NCBI GenBank assembly: GCA_004172935.1
Contig: SDZD01000005.1
Location: forward strand, 1-64,000
Source: a bacterium
GTDB lineage: Bacteria; Armatimonadota; Abditibacteriia; Abditibacteriales; Abditibacteriaceae
Direction of reading: 5' to 3'
Length of the DNA stretch: 64,000 bases
Part shown: piece by piece, positions 25,836 through 34,652 of the stretch
Numbering within the stretch: the stretch's first letter is position 1
How the letters are laid out: each line of letters begins with the position of its first letter
Translations under genes and position numbers: made by a program
The notes under the pieces: generated by a model
Databases searched by the model: none
Seen by the model: only the letters and a program-made list of their open reading frames with translations
What the model was told of the DNA's origin: nothing

Positions 25836-27512
25836 TTAAAATCCCGACCGAACTTCCAATCGCAAATCCTGTCGCGATGTCTGATACACCACGCCGTAAG
25901 CGAACACCTTGTACGAGCGCATAATGCCGAAAGTCGCGTCCCGCACCTTCGATTGGTTCAGGTCGTAGCGGATGTCGAATGGCAACACATAGCGCGGTGT
26001 CAGTTCGACATCGAATGTCGTGCGCAACTCGCGCGGAATCTCGATGAGGTCGAAGCGAAACGGCGTTTGCCCACTCACTTCCGTCATACGCAGAGAAACC
26101 TCGCCCTTAACCCGCTTCAGCATTTTGCCTGCATAGCCCAACTCGACGCCCGTCGCGTCGTAGTGGGTATTGGACAGCGAGTAGCGCGAGGTCATCGCAA
26201 AAGCACGCAAGAATGGCCCTGCTTGCGGGTTAAGGCGTGTCGTGAACAACAAACGGCCCTGTATGCGGTTGCTCGATACGCTGCCAAACGGATTGGTGTT
26301 GCCACGCGCGCGTTCGGTGAAGTTGCCGTAGCCCGCGTCCACCGAGAATCCGGCGCGTCCCACGCGCGGAATCTCGAAAACGCCAAATGATGGCGAGCGG
26401 TAGGTGATTTCCGGCTTGCGGTCCAGTTCGATGGTGTTGGTTAACTGGGTTTGCACCACGTCCAAGCGCTGTGCCGACAGGCGTACATCGCCCCACGATT
26501 GCGAGGTCGTAAGGGTTGCGCCGCCGCGAAAACCCACTTTCTGCGATAGGCCCAAGTTTGCGTTCAGCGACAAATTGCGTGGGTCTTTCGCTAGTGCAAT
26601 TCCAAACCGTCCCGCCACCAGAATGCCATCCGCCGAGTTGAATCCTATGCGCGGCGTGACGCTGAACTGCGAGTCGTTGTTACCCGTTCCATAGCGCAGC
26701 ACAGCAGAAGGCAGCGGCACGATGCGTGTGTTCTTGAAGTACAGCCCCGCCCCTTTGGCGCTAATTGAAATGCGGTTGGCGTCCTTATCACGGCGTACTG
26801 TGATAAGTTTCGCCCTCAGGCTCATCGGCGGTGTCCCGTAGATTTTCAGCTCTTCGTCCGATAGCCCACCCGGTCGAATCACTGCCTGCCGAGCGCTGTA
26901 TTTTTGCCCGTTGATTTCCAAGCGCTCTGCGCGAAAATCCACCTGAGCCGTCCGCAAAATTCCGTTATCCAGCGAGCCGATCTGCGTATTGAAGTCGTAG
27001 GTCAGGTTTTGGCCGAATACCGTCTCGGTCACGTTCTCGCGTCGCGAAAGTGGTAGCAACCGGTTCGAGCGCATTTCGCGACGCGAAACCTGAAGTTGAC
27101 GTTCCAACTGCACCGAACCTGATGCCGTTACCGTCTTTGCGACCGTATCCAAACGCAATTGTGTCGCTTGCAGTTGGCCTAAACCGCTGCGAAAAATAAC
27201 CGGATTGGTCTCGTCGCCCTCGGCTACGATGGTGCCACCTTCGTAGGCCACGCGCTTGGCCGTCAGCTGAGATGAGGGGGGTAATTCTGGAGTCGAATCC
27301 GGCGAAGTTGGTGGCGGTGTGTCCGTTGTCGGTTTGGGACGTGGTGTGGCGGTAGGGGCTGGAACGATGAGCGGGGGATTTCTGTTTTGCAACTCATCGC
27401 GCCCAGGAACCGCTTCAGGCGAGAAACCGACCTGTGCGTGGGCGACACCAGCGACCAGAAATGACGAACCAAGCAACAAACAAAACGGTGACGGGTAGGG
27501 CGACAATTTCAC
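25836..27512 (-). CDS. OstA/LptD-like outer-membrane protein
   Basis: 558 residues from a GTG start, with a signal peptide (residues 1-26, GVAHA-QV) and a Pro/Thr-rich linker at 47-75. The OstA/LptA-like jellyroll is visible about 80-250 (LTAKRVAYEGGTIVAEGD, VTASGSVQLERQ, LNGNLTYDFNT-like repeats), followed by alternating beta strands to the end. The last residue is Phe (LEVRSGF), the usual BAM recognition signal. LptD inserts lipopolysaccharide into the outer leaflet, but at 558 residues it is short and lpt partners are not in view, so a related OM role is possible. It is direct evidence for an outer membrane. Confidence 0.7.
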   Translation of the reverse strand: MKLSPYPSPFCLLLGSSFLVAGVAHAQVGFSPEAVPGRDELQNRNPPLIVPAPTATPRPKPTTDTPPPTSPDSTPELPPSSQLTAKRVAYEGGTIVAEGDETNPVIFRSGLGQLQATQLRLDTVAKTVTASGSVQLERQLQVSRREMRSNRLLPLSRRENVTETVFGQNLTYDFNTQIGSLDNGILRTAQVDFRAERLEINGQKYSARQAVIRPGGLSDEELKIYGTPPMSLRAKLITVRRDKDANRISISAKGAGLYFKNTRIVPLPSAVLRYGTGNNDSQFSVTPRIGFNSADGILVAGRFGIALAKDPRNLSLNANLGLSQKVGFRGGATLTTSQSWGDVRLSAQRLDVVQTQLTNTIELDRKPEITYRSPSFGVFEIPRVGRAGFSVDAGYGNFTERARGNTNPFGSVSSNRIQGRLLFTTRLNPQAGPFLRAFAMTSRYSLSNTHYDATGVELGYAGKMLKRVKGEVSLRMTEVSGQTPFRFDLIEIPRELRTTFDVELTPRYVLPFDIRYDLNQSKVRDATFGIMRSYKVFAYGVVYQTSRQDLRLEVRSGF

Positions 27513-27600
27513 GATGGAGGTGCCCGGATAACCTCCAGGCGCGGCGCCCAGTTTAGGCTTACCGTCTCATCCGCCGTTCTTGCTCATTGCCGCGAAAAAC

Positions 27601-27638
27601 CAAAAAGCGCGACTTTTCCTCAAAAGTCGCGCTTTTTG
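27601..27638 (-). terminator. Intrinsic terminator of the SLH porin gene
   Basis: A perfect 17-bp inverted repeat (27601-27617 with 27622-27638, core AAAAGCGCGACTTTT) ends in a T-run on the minus strand, just downstream of the porin stop codon. It separates the porin from the LptD-like gene. Confidence 0.85.
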
Positions 27639-27653
27639 CCCTGTTTTCGACGT

Positions 27654-28769
27654 TTAAAAACTAAAGTTTAGGCCGCCCGCCACTCGCGAAGACTCCGACT
27701 GGGCCGAGAACAAACCTTGATACAGCAAGCTCAGTTTCAGGCGCTGTGTCAAGCCGAAGCCCAGCTTCAATTCCGTTTCGGTCGACTCGATAGCTGCGCG
27801 ATCTTCAGGTTTTAAGCGCGCCATGTACGCCGCTACTGTCAGACGATCTTGCCATGCCGAAAGTCCGATGCCGCCGCCAATGCGTGTGCCACGTGCGCCT
27901 GTGTTGGTCGAAAGTTGTTCGACGTTCGTGCTGAGACGTAAGCCATTGAGCGGCGAAACTTCGAGTCCGCCACCAAACCCCGACGCTTCGCTGGCACCCT
28001 TGAACAAAGGCGAGGAAAGTGCGGGCGATGTGTCGCTTCCCAATCCCAGTTTGCGCTGCGAAGAAAGCGCGCTTACGCGCAACCACGAATTAACGTCAAC
28101 GCCCAGCGCAAGTGCGCTTCCCGCGAACTGTGTCGCGTTCGACTGCACGCCCAGTGCGCCACTACGGGTGAACAGCGGGTCGTTAGCGTTGCGTTGTAAT
28201 GCTAATAATGCTGCATCGATGCGCGTTCTGCCCAGCAATGGCAACTTCAAATCGCTGCCAACAGCATTACGCATGGTGCCAAGCGTCGCTGGTGATGGAG
28301 TCGAGATGAGTAACGAGGTTATCCCCGGTGCTGTATTTGTATTGCCGCCCGATTTTGAAGGGCGTACTGGCGCTGGATCAGGGAGTTGTGTTTTTGTGGG
28401 AGCTTCGATTTGGCGGGCACAGGCCACCAGCACGTCGTCCACATTAACGCCGAGTTGGCCCAGTTCCAACTTCAAGGCAAGCGTCAACTCACGTAGCGAG
28501 CGCCACCCCGAACGGCTTAAGGCCTCAGGTTTGCTATCGACGATGACAGCAACACGCGCGACTTGAAGGGCCGCCTCATAGCGGGTCAAATTGTTCGCTG
28601 GTTTGAGGGGCTTACCTTCGTTGAGAAGTATCAGCGTATCGAGCTGTCGATAGATTGGATTGCCCGCAGGGATGGGGGTAAAGGCATCAGCGCGCGCAAT
28701 TTGAGGCGCGAATAAACTGCCGCACAAAGCGGCACCTATGGTGAGACGGGAAAGGGAAAACGGGCGCAT
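27654..28769 (-). CDS. Outer-membrane protein with N-terminal SLH-like domain
   Basis: 371 residues: signal peptide (ends IARADA), then a segment like one S-layer homology repeat (YRQLDTLILLNEGKPLKPANNLTRYEAALQVARV). A charged linker and Pro-rich stretch (124-140) follow, then repeated amphipathic beta strands ending VAGGLNFSF. SLH-porin hybrids tether the outer membrane to cell-wall polymers in Deinococcus-Thermus, cyanobacteria and relatives. The terminal Phe fits BAM insertion. No coiled coil of the usual length lies between the two parts. It is separated from the LptD-like gene by a terminator. Confidence 0.68.
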   Translation of the reverse strand: MRPFSLSRLTIGAALCGSLFAPQIARADAFTPIPAGNPIYRQLDTLILLNEGKPLKPANNLTRYEAALQVARVAVIVDSKPEALSRSGWRSLRELTLALKLELGQLGVNVDDVLVACARQIEAPTKTQLPDPAPVRPSKSGGNTNTAPGITSLLISTPSPATLGTMRNAVGSDLKLPLLGRTRIDAALLALQRNANDPLFTRSGALGVQSNATQFAGSALALGVDVNSWLRVSALSSQRKLGLGSDTSPALSSPLFKGASEASGFGGGLEVSPLNGLRLSTNVEQLSTNTGARGTRIGGGIGLSAWQDRLTVAAYMARLKPEDRAAIESTETELKLGFGLTQRLKLSLLYQGLFSAQSESSRVAGGLNFSF

Positions 28770-28944
28770 CGCTTTCTTTCGATGGAATGCTTAAGACGCG
28801 CGGCAGGAAGTAGGGCAGCGATAGCGCGCTAGGGCTTTTATATCTTAACGTTCTTCTCCTGAGAACGTGGCCTCTGTTAAGGCCAAAAATTGAAAAACAG
28901 CGTTGAAAAAACACTTATTTTCCTTATGGTTTCTTTGAGTCCAG

Positions 28945-29316
28945 TTAATGCCGCTTTACAACCACTGCGAAGGGTTCCTCGCGTTGGCGTTTGGCCTCAA
29001 TGCGTTTGCGTCGTATTTTTTTGATTGTCGATGTCAATGAGTCGGAAAGGACGTAGATCGCTGTGACGAAAATAAGCCCGCGCAGCAACATGAATATCAG
29101 CGGCCCCGGCATGAATATCATGTCGTTGAGCATGTTCATCCACGACGAGATACCCACAATGTGTTGGCTGGACATTGCCCATAAACAATAAAGCACGACA
29201 TAGAATATGGCCGCGCCAATCAATGCTACGATGATCATGACGGTTAGGTAAGGCAGACAAAGCGAGTCGTGACAGGAACTAAACTTTGCAAAGTCTCGTT
29301 CAAGGGTATTTATCAA
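28945..29316 (-). CDS. Small membrane protein, unknown
   Basis: 123 residues from a TTG start that has AAAGG 8 bases upstream; an ATG at 29238 would give 97. Two or three hydrophobic helices (MIIVALIGAAIFYVVLYCLW, MPGPLIFMLLRGLIFVTAIYV) are followed by a basic cytosolic tail (KKIRRKRIEAKRQREE). Not recognised. It stands alone, divergent from mtaB. Confidence 0.5.
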   Translation of the reverse strand: MINTLERDFAKFSSCHDSLCLPYLTVMIIVALIGAAIFYVVLYCLWAMSSQHIVGISSWMNMLNDMIFMPGPLIFMLLRGLIFVTAIYVLSDSLTSTIKKIRRKRIEAKRQREEPFAVVVKRH

Positions 29317-29357
29317 TGTTTTGACCTTTAGCCCCTAAACGTCATTTGCTGTTTCTT

Positions 29358-30755
29358 ATGTCGCAACCCATTTCGCTTTTACCACAACTGCCCGCCGAAT
29401 TCTCACGCCGCGCCCCCCGTCTTTTGCCGCGTGTTGAGGGAGTGGCACGGCCAACATTCGCCCTCTATTCGCTCGGCTGTAAGGTTAACGCCGCCGATTC
29501 TCACCAAATCGCGCGTATGCTGGTGGCTCAGGGGTTTCGCCGTGTCGAATTCAAAGAAAGTGCCGACCTCTATGTCATTGACACCTGCACTGTCACCGCC
29601 GAGGCCGATAAGAAGTCGCGCAAAGCCGCTTCGCGCGCGCGCCGCAACAATCCCGATGCCGTCGTCGCCGTGACGGGTTGCGCCGCCACCAAAGATGCCG
29701 CCCAGTTCGAGCGCGCCGCCCCCGGCGCTCTGGTGCTATCCAACGCTCAAAAATTCGAGCTACCCGAACGCGCCCTCGAACGCTTGCAAAACCAGAAACA
29801 GTGGGCCAAAAACTACGAGGCTTTGCGCGCCGAAACCGGAAGCGAACCGATTCCGATGCCTTCCTATGTGCGCGCCGTCCTCAAAATTCAGGATGGTTGT
29901 GACCACAAATGCTCCTACTGCATCATTCCGCGCGTGCGCGGCGCCTCGGTTATTAAATCGAAGTCTCAACTGCTGCTCGAAGCCCGCGACCTCATCAGCG
30001 AAGGCGCTCGCGAAGTCGTCGTGACTGGTGTTTCGATGGGCGATTTTTCGATGGGGGTTAACCGCGTCAAAGGCTCGAAAAATGCAGCCCTCAACGAACT
30101 TCTGCGCTCGGTGACGTTGCTGCCCGAAGTGCTGCGCGTGCGAACCAGTTCGCTCGACCCCGCCGATGTTGACGAGGATTGGCTTCAAGCCGTTGCTTCG
30201 GGCGATGGCATCTGTCCCCACATCCATCTCGCCCTGCAAAGCGGCTCCAAATCGGTTCTTGCCCGTATGCGTCGCCGCTACACCCCCGAACTCTATTTGA
30301 AATGGGCTAGGCGCTGGCGCGAAATCAACCCCGATGCCGGCCTCACCACCGATGTCATCGTCGGCTTCCCCGGCGAAACCGAAGCCGAGTGGCAGGAATC
30401 GCTGGCTCTTTGCCGCGCCGCCGAGTTTTCGGCGATCCACGTCTTTCCCTATTCGCCGCGCGAAAATACCTTCGCTGCCGACCATCTCAAAGAACTGGGG
30501 GGCCTCGTTGCGCCCGATGTCCAAAAGCGCCGCGTCGCCGAACTCATCGCTCTGGCAAACGAACTGTCCGCCCGTTTTGCCTCCCGTTTCTTCGGGCGCG
30601 AGATCGAGATACTGGTCGAGTACATCCAGGACGGAGTTGCCGAAGGATTGCTAACGAACTACGTACGCGCCCGCGTGGAAGCTCCCAATGCCCGCATCGG
30701 TGATTTGCTGCGCTTTACGCCAACCCAATGGCAAGACGGCGTTTTGGTGCAGTAA
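29358..30755 (+). CDS. mtaB: tRNA t6A37 methylthiotransferase MtaB
   Basis: 465 residues from the ATG at 29358. UPF0004 N-terminal cluster Cys are C41 (LGCKVN), C77 and C108; the radical SAM triad is C181, C185, C188 (DGCDHKCSYCIIP); a TRAM-like C-terminus closes the protein. The LGCKVN form separates MtaB (which makes ms2t6A37 in tRNA) from MiaB and RimO. The N-terminal 30 residues precede the usual start and may be lineage-specific. It ends at a hairpin at 30810. Confidence 0.9.
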   Translation: MSQPISLLPQLPAEFSRRAPRLLPRVEGVARPTFALYSLGCKVNAADSHQIARMLVAQGFRRVEFKESADLYVIDTCTVTAEADKKSRKAASRARRNNPDAVVAVTGCAATKDAAQFERAAPGALVLSNAQKFELPERALERLQNQKQWAKNYEALRAETGSEPIPMPSYVRAVLKIQDGCDHKCSYCIIPRVRGASVIKSKSQLLLEARDLISEGAREVVVTGVSMGDFSMGVNRVKGSKNAALNELLRSVTLLPEVLRVRTSSLDPADVDEDWLQAVASGDGICPHIHLALQSGSKSVLARMRRRYTPELYLKWARRWREINPDAGLTTDVIVGFPGETEAEWQESLALCRAAEFSAIHVFPYSPRENTFAADHLKELGGLVAPDVQKRRVAELIALANELSARFASRFFGREIEILVEYIQDGVAEGLLTNYVRARVEAPNARIGDLLRFTPTQWQDGVLVQ

Positions 30756-30809
30756 TAAGCGCCAATCTTCCCTTTTTATGTAATTGCTTCCACAAATTCC
30801 GACTCTTTT

Positions 30810-30849
30810 CGATGCTAGATGCTGCTTAAAGCGTCTGGCATCGCGCTTT
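30810..30849 (+). terminator. Intrinsic terminator of mtaB
   Basis: A 13-bp stem with two wobble pairs (30810-30822 with 30831-30843), loop TGCTTAAA, followed by CGCTTTTTG. Confidence 0.7.
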
Positions 30850-31222
30850 TTGCCTAACTTTAGTGGCATAGCCCTCGTGTTTTAGGGGTTCCGTTGGCTT
30901 TAAGCGTTATACTTGTAACACCCTTGTAATCACCCCCTAATTTATCTGAGAATTTTCAGAAGGAAAAAAACGTGCTTCTAGGCACGGCGTCTTCACGGCA
31001 ATCTTCTGTTCGTGATGCATCATCCGTAACGGGGAGCAAAGAGGACGTCCGCAATTATTCGAGATGCCGCTGGACACGTTCTGGTGGGGTTTTGGGAAAG
31101 GCTGGCGTGAGTCGGCGTGTAACGACATTACAGCTGTCAGTACGCGACTTGGATTTTCGCTTGTGGAGGTGTGAGGCAGATTTTCCATGGAGTAGTTGTC
31201 GTCGCGACAGGTTCTGAGATAC
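30850..31222. other. Long leader or intergenic region before the aminotransferase
   Basis: About 370 bp with no supportable gene. It has one short hairpin (CGTGC at 30971 with GCACG at 30982) and a palindromic GGACGTCC. Both short frames crossing it lack ribosome-binding sites. No known riboswitch was recognised. The stretch could hold the promoter and a structured 5' leader. Confidence 0.5.
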
Positions 31223-32374
31223 ATGATTACTTATCCCATTCCATTCAATAAAACCGCAACGAGTCGTTGCGAGTTTCAATACATGATGGAGGCCATCGAG
31301 AGAGGGCACGTGTCGGGTGATGGCCACTTCACGCAGCAATGTAATGTGTTCTTGGAGCAATTTCTTTCTGTCCCCAAGGTACTCCTCACCACTTCCTGCA
31401 CCCACGCTCTGGAAATGTCCGCGCTTCTTCTCGACATCAAGCCGGGAGACGAGGTTATCGTGCCTACCTATACCTTCGTCTCGACGGCTAACGCCTTCGT
31501 GTTGCGTGGAGCTAAGCCTGTGTTCATCGACAGTCGCAAGGACACCCTCAACATGGACGAGCGAAAGTTGGAAGCGTTGGTAACCGAAAGAACTAAAGCC
31601 ATCGTTCCGGTCCACTATGGCGGCATCGGCTGTGAAATGGATGCCATCATGGACATCGCGCAGCGTCATAACATCGCTGTCGTTGAAGATAACGCGCATG
31701 GCCTGTTCGGCAAATATCGCGGCAAGAATCTCGGCACCTTCGGTTGCATGGCCACCCAGAGCTTCCACGAGACGAAAAACATCTCTTGCGGCGAGGGCGG
31801 AGCTTTGATTGTCAACGACGAAACGCTGATTGATCGCGCCGAAATCCTGCGCGAAAAAGGCACCAACCGCAGCCGCTTCTTTCGTGGTTTAGTCGATAAG
31901 TACAGCTGGGTCGATGTTGGCTCAAGCTACCTTCCCTCCGACTTATTGGCCGCATTTCTCTTCGCCCAACTCGAACGCTCCGAACAAATTCAACACAAGC
32001 GCCAGCAAATCTGGGAGCGCTACTACAAAGAGTTGAGTGGCTGGGCCAAAGCCAACGGCGTCATTTTGCCAACTGTTCCTCCACACTGCGATCAGGCTTG
32101 GCATATGTTCTACATGGTCATGCCCTCGCTGAAACATCGTCAGGATTTAATCGCCCACCTCAAAAAGCACGGCATTTTGAGCGTCTTCCACTATCTCCCA
32201 CTGCATCTCTCCGATGTCGGTCAACAGTTCGGTGGCAAGCCTGGTCAGTGTCCAGTTGCCGAAGATTACAGTGATCGCCTGATTCGCTTGCCCTTCTACA
32301 ACTCTCTCAGCGACGAAGAACAGGAAAAAGTCATCGAGGCCATCTGCCAGTTCGACTTCACAAAGTACGCCTGA
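31223..32374 (+). CDS. DegT/DnrJ/EryC1 sugar aminotransferase (RffA/WecE-like)
   Basis: 383 residues from the ATG at 31223. PLP enzyme of the DegT family: PTYTFVSTANAFVLRGAKPVFID, EDNAHGLFGKYRGKNLGTFG, and SFHETKNISCGEGGAL with the PLP Lys at K185. The HETKNI-x-CGEGGAL form and FHYLPLHLSDVGQQFGG match WecE/RffA, which makes dTDP-4-amino-4,6-dideoxygalactose for surface polysaccharide. Neighbouring glycan genes are absent apart from the acyltransferase at 35.7 kb. There is no strong ribosome-binding site. Confidence 0.83.
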   Translation: MITYPIPFNKTATSRCEFQYMMEAIERGHVSGDGHFTQQCNVFLEQFLSVPKVLLTTSCTHALEMSALLLDIKPGDEVIVPTYTFVSTANAFVLRGAKPVFIDSRKDTLNMDERKLEALVTERTKAIVPVHYGGIGCEMDAIMDIAQRHNIAVVEDNAHGLFGKYRGKNLGTFGCMATQSFHETKNISCGEGGALIVNDETLIDRAEILREKGTNRSRFFRGLVDKYSWVDVGSSYLPSDLLAAFLFAQLERSEQIQHKRQQIWERYYKELSGWAKANGVILPTVPPHCDQAWHMFYMVMPSLKHRQDLIAHLKKHGILSVFHYLPLHLSDVGQQFGGKPGQCPVAEDYSDRLIRLPFYNSLSDEEQEKVIEAICQFDFTKYA

Positions 32375-32496
32375 ACCACAACTTATTAAATTCCTCCCGC
32401 TTTTTCTGTGCGCTTGAGAAAGCTAATAGCGAAAAGTCACCAACTAATCGCTTCCTCTTCGTCAGCCACGCTCGCGGACTTTCTACACTCCCCTTT

Positions 32497-34029
32497 GTGT
32501 CCGCTTCCCGTTTTTCCGATCAAATCATCCCCTCGCAAGCTGCGTTCGATGCGTTGGCGACGCGCGGCAACTTAGTTCCCGTCCGTCTGGAGTTGCTTGC
32601 CGACCTCGAAACCCCGGTTTCGGCCCTCGTCAAACTGCGCCGTGCTAACCCCGGTGCTCCATCCTTTTTGCTGGAGTCCGTCGAAGGTGGCGAGAACCTC
32701 GCCCGCTACTCCTTTCTGGGGGTAGGCTCGCGCGGCGAACTGAAAGTCAAAAATCGCCTTGCCTCTTTAACATTCGATGGTGACACAAAAGAGTGGCAAT
32801 TGGAAGACGGCGAAGATCCCCTCTCGGTAATCGAGCGCGAAATGGCGCGCTTTCAGTTCGTGGACGCGGCCAATCTGCCACGCTTTTGCGGCGGCGCCGT
32901 TGGCTTTTTGGGCTGGGAGTTCGTGCGCTTTCTTGAAAAGCTCCCCGATGCCCCGCCCGATGATCGCGACATTCCCGACGCTCAGTTGCTCTTTTGCGAC
33001 ACCGTGTTGGTCTTCGATGCGGTTCGCCACACCATTACTATTTTCAACTGCGCCCACGTCGAAAATGGCGATACCGCCGCCGCTTACCAGCGCGCCGTAA
33101 GCGCCATCGAAACCACGGTCGAGGCCTTGTCACGAGAAATCGTGCCTTCGCTTCCGTTTCCCGTTCAGGAAATCGAAGAACCCGAACCCAAATCTAACTT
33201 CCCATCGCGCGCCGACTTCGAGAGTGCCGTCGAAAAGTGCATCGAATACATCCATGCGGGCGACTGCGTCCAAATTGTGCCCTCACAGCGCTTCGAGGTC
33301 GAGTTAACCGCCGACCCGCTTTCGGTCTACCGTGCGCTTCGCCACATTTCGCCCGCACCTTACATGGTTTTCCTCGATCTCGGCGACGTGCAGCTTCTGG
33401 CCGCCTCTCCCGAAATCCTCGTCACCGAAGATAAGGGCAGTGTGCTTACTCGTCCCCTCGCGGGCACTCGGCGGCGCGGCGCCACACCAGCAGAAGATGT
33501 CGCTCTCGAAGCCGAACTTTTGGCCGACCCCAAAGAAGTTGCCGAACACGTCATGCTCGTTGACCTCGCCCGCAACGACTTGGGGCGCGTCTGCGAATAT
33601 GGCTCTGTCGCCGTCACCGACCTCATGTATGTCCAGCGCTTTTCCCACGTCATGCACATCACCAGTGATGTAAGAGGTAAATTGCGCCCCGACAAGACCT
33701 CTTATGACGTTTTGCGTGCCGCCTTCCCCGCTGGCACCCTCAGTGGTGCCCCCAAAGTGCGCGCCATGCAAATCATCGACTCCGTCGAACCCACGAGGCG
33801 TGGCCCCTACGGCGGTGCTATGGGCTACTTCGGTTGGAACGGCGACATGGATACCTGCATTACCTTGCGCACCATCGTCGTCAAAAACGGCAAGGCCTAT
33901 GTTCAGGCTGGCGGCGGCGTCGTCGCCGACTCAAAACCCGCCGACGAATACGAGGAAACTCGCAACAAAGCCCGCGCCGCCCTACGCGCCATCGCCCTCG
34001 CCGAGCGTGAGGCAGGAAACAAAGGATGA
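32497..34029 (+). CDS. trpE: Anthranilate synthase component I (TrpE)
   Basis: 510 residues from a GTG start. The N-terminal feedback-inhibition region contains FLLESVEGGENLARYSFLG, including the LLES motif. The chorismate-binding core has CVQIVPSQRFEVE, ILVTEDKGSVLTRPLAGTRRRG, EHVMLVDLARNDLGRV and GTLSGAPKVRAMQIID. TrpE converts chorismate and ammonia or glutamine to anthranilate. The glutaminase trpG is not beside it. Its TGA overlaps the ATG of a Uma2-like nuclease gene (ATGA), an unusual partner. No Trp-rich leader peptide was seen upstream. Confidence 0.92.
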   Translation: MSASRFSDQIIPSQAAFDALATRGNLVPVRLELLADLETPVSALVKLRRANPGAPSFLLESVEGGENLARYSFLGVGSRGELKVKNRLASLTFDGDTKEWQLEDGEDPLSVIEREMARFQFVDAANLPRFCGGAVGFLGWEFVRFLEKLPDAPPDDRDIPDAQLLFCDTVLVFDAVRHTITIFNCAHVENGDTAAAYQRAVSAIETTVEALSREIVPSLPFPVQEIEEPEPKSNFPSRADFESAVEKCIEYIHAGDCVQIVPSQRFEVELTADPLSVYRALRHISPAPYMVFLDLGDVQLLAASPEILVTEDKGSVLTRPLAGTRRRGATPAEDVALEAELLADPKEVAEHVMLVDLARNDLGRVCEYGSVAVTDLMYVQRFSHVMHITSDVRGKLRPDKTSYDVLRAAFPAGTLSGAPKVRAMQIIDSVEPTRRGPYGGAMGYFGWNGDMDTCITLRTIVVKNGKAYVQAGGGVVADSKPADEYEETRNKARAALRAIALAEREAGNKG

Positions 34030-34652
34030 ACGCACAACTTAAACAAAGAATTGTTTCTGATGAAGAATTTTGGGCTCTAGTCGAATCGTCTAACGAGCGA
34101 TTAGAGCACGTGGGGGGGCGCGTTTATGCGATGGCAGGGGGGGGCTACACACACTCACGCCTAATTCTTCGTTTGGGATCACTATTAGATGTGGCCTTGA
34201 GAAGAAAGAAGTGCAGACCATTAGGAAGTGAGTTTTTTGTCCAAATTGAGTCTTCTGGTGAAAAATTGCTACCAGATAACGTGGTTCATTGTGAGGAACC
34301 ACGTTTTGGTTCCAATGGGCTAACTCTTCTCAATCCCATCGTTGTATTTGAAGTGCTCTCTCCTGCTACGGAACGCTATGACCGAGACGACAAATTCGAT
34401 TTGTATGCACGTATCCCTTCGCTGAGCGATTATGTCCTCATTTCTCAAAATTTCGTCAGGGTCTCCCATTTTGCACGCCAAAAGGAAGGATGGTTGATGC
34501 GCGCGTTTGTGGGATTGGATGATGTTTTACATCTTCCCAATATAGAAGTCGAGATTTCGTTGCGTGAGCTGTATGACGACATGGATGTACCACTTCAATT
34601 CATTCTTTTCCCCCAGCCCGAATCCGGCCAAGACCCTCAGGAGAGTAGGTGA
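34026..34652 (+). CDS. Uma2 family endonuclease-like protein
   Basis: 208 residues. PD-(D/E)XK-like Uma2 (DUF820) residues are seen: LPDNVV with D84, VVFEVLSP with E109, and DDKFDLYARI with K123; GGGYTHSRLILRL comes first. Uma2 proteins are numerous in cyanobacteria and related phyla; their cellular role is not established. ATGA overlap with trpE and a 4-bp overlap with the next gene indicate one transcript. The base composition is visibly more AT-rich than trpE, suggesting later insertion. Confidence 0.8.
   Translation: MNAQLKQRIVSDEEFWALVESSNERLEHVGGRVYAMAGGGYTHSRLILRLGSLLDVALRRKKCRPLGSEFFVQIESSGEKLLPDNVVHCEEPRFGSNGLTLLNPIVVFEVLSPATERYDRDDKFDLYARIPSLSDYVLISQNFVRVSHFARQKEGWLMRAFVGLDDVLHLPNIEVEISLRELYDDMDVPLQFILFPQPESGQDPQESR

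Noticed and set aside
30937..31224. A minus-strand frame in the leader before the aminotransferase
   Set aside because: No ribosome-binding site or recognisable protein pattern; base composition looks non-coding.
32375..32496. A trp attenuator leader before trpE
   Set aside because: No short frame with Trp codons and no terminator-antiterminator pair in the 122-bp gap.
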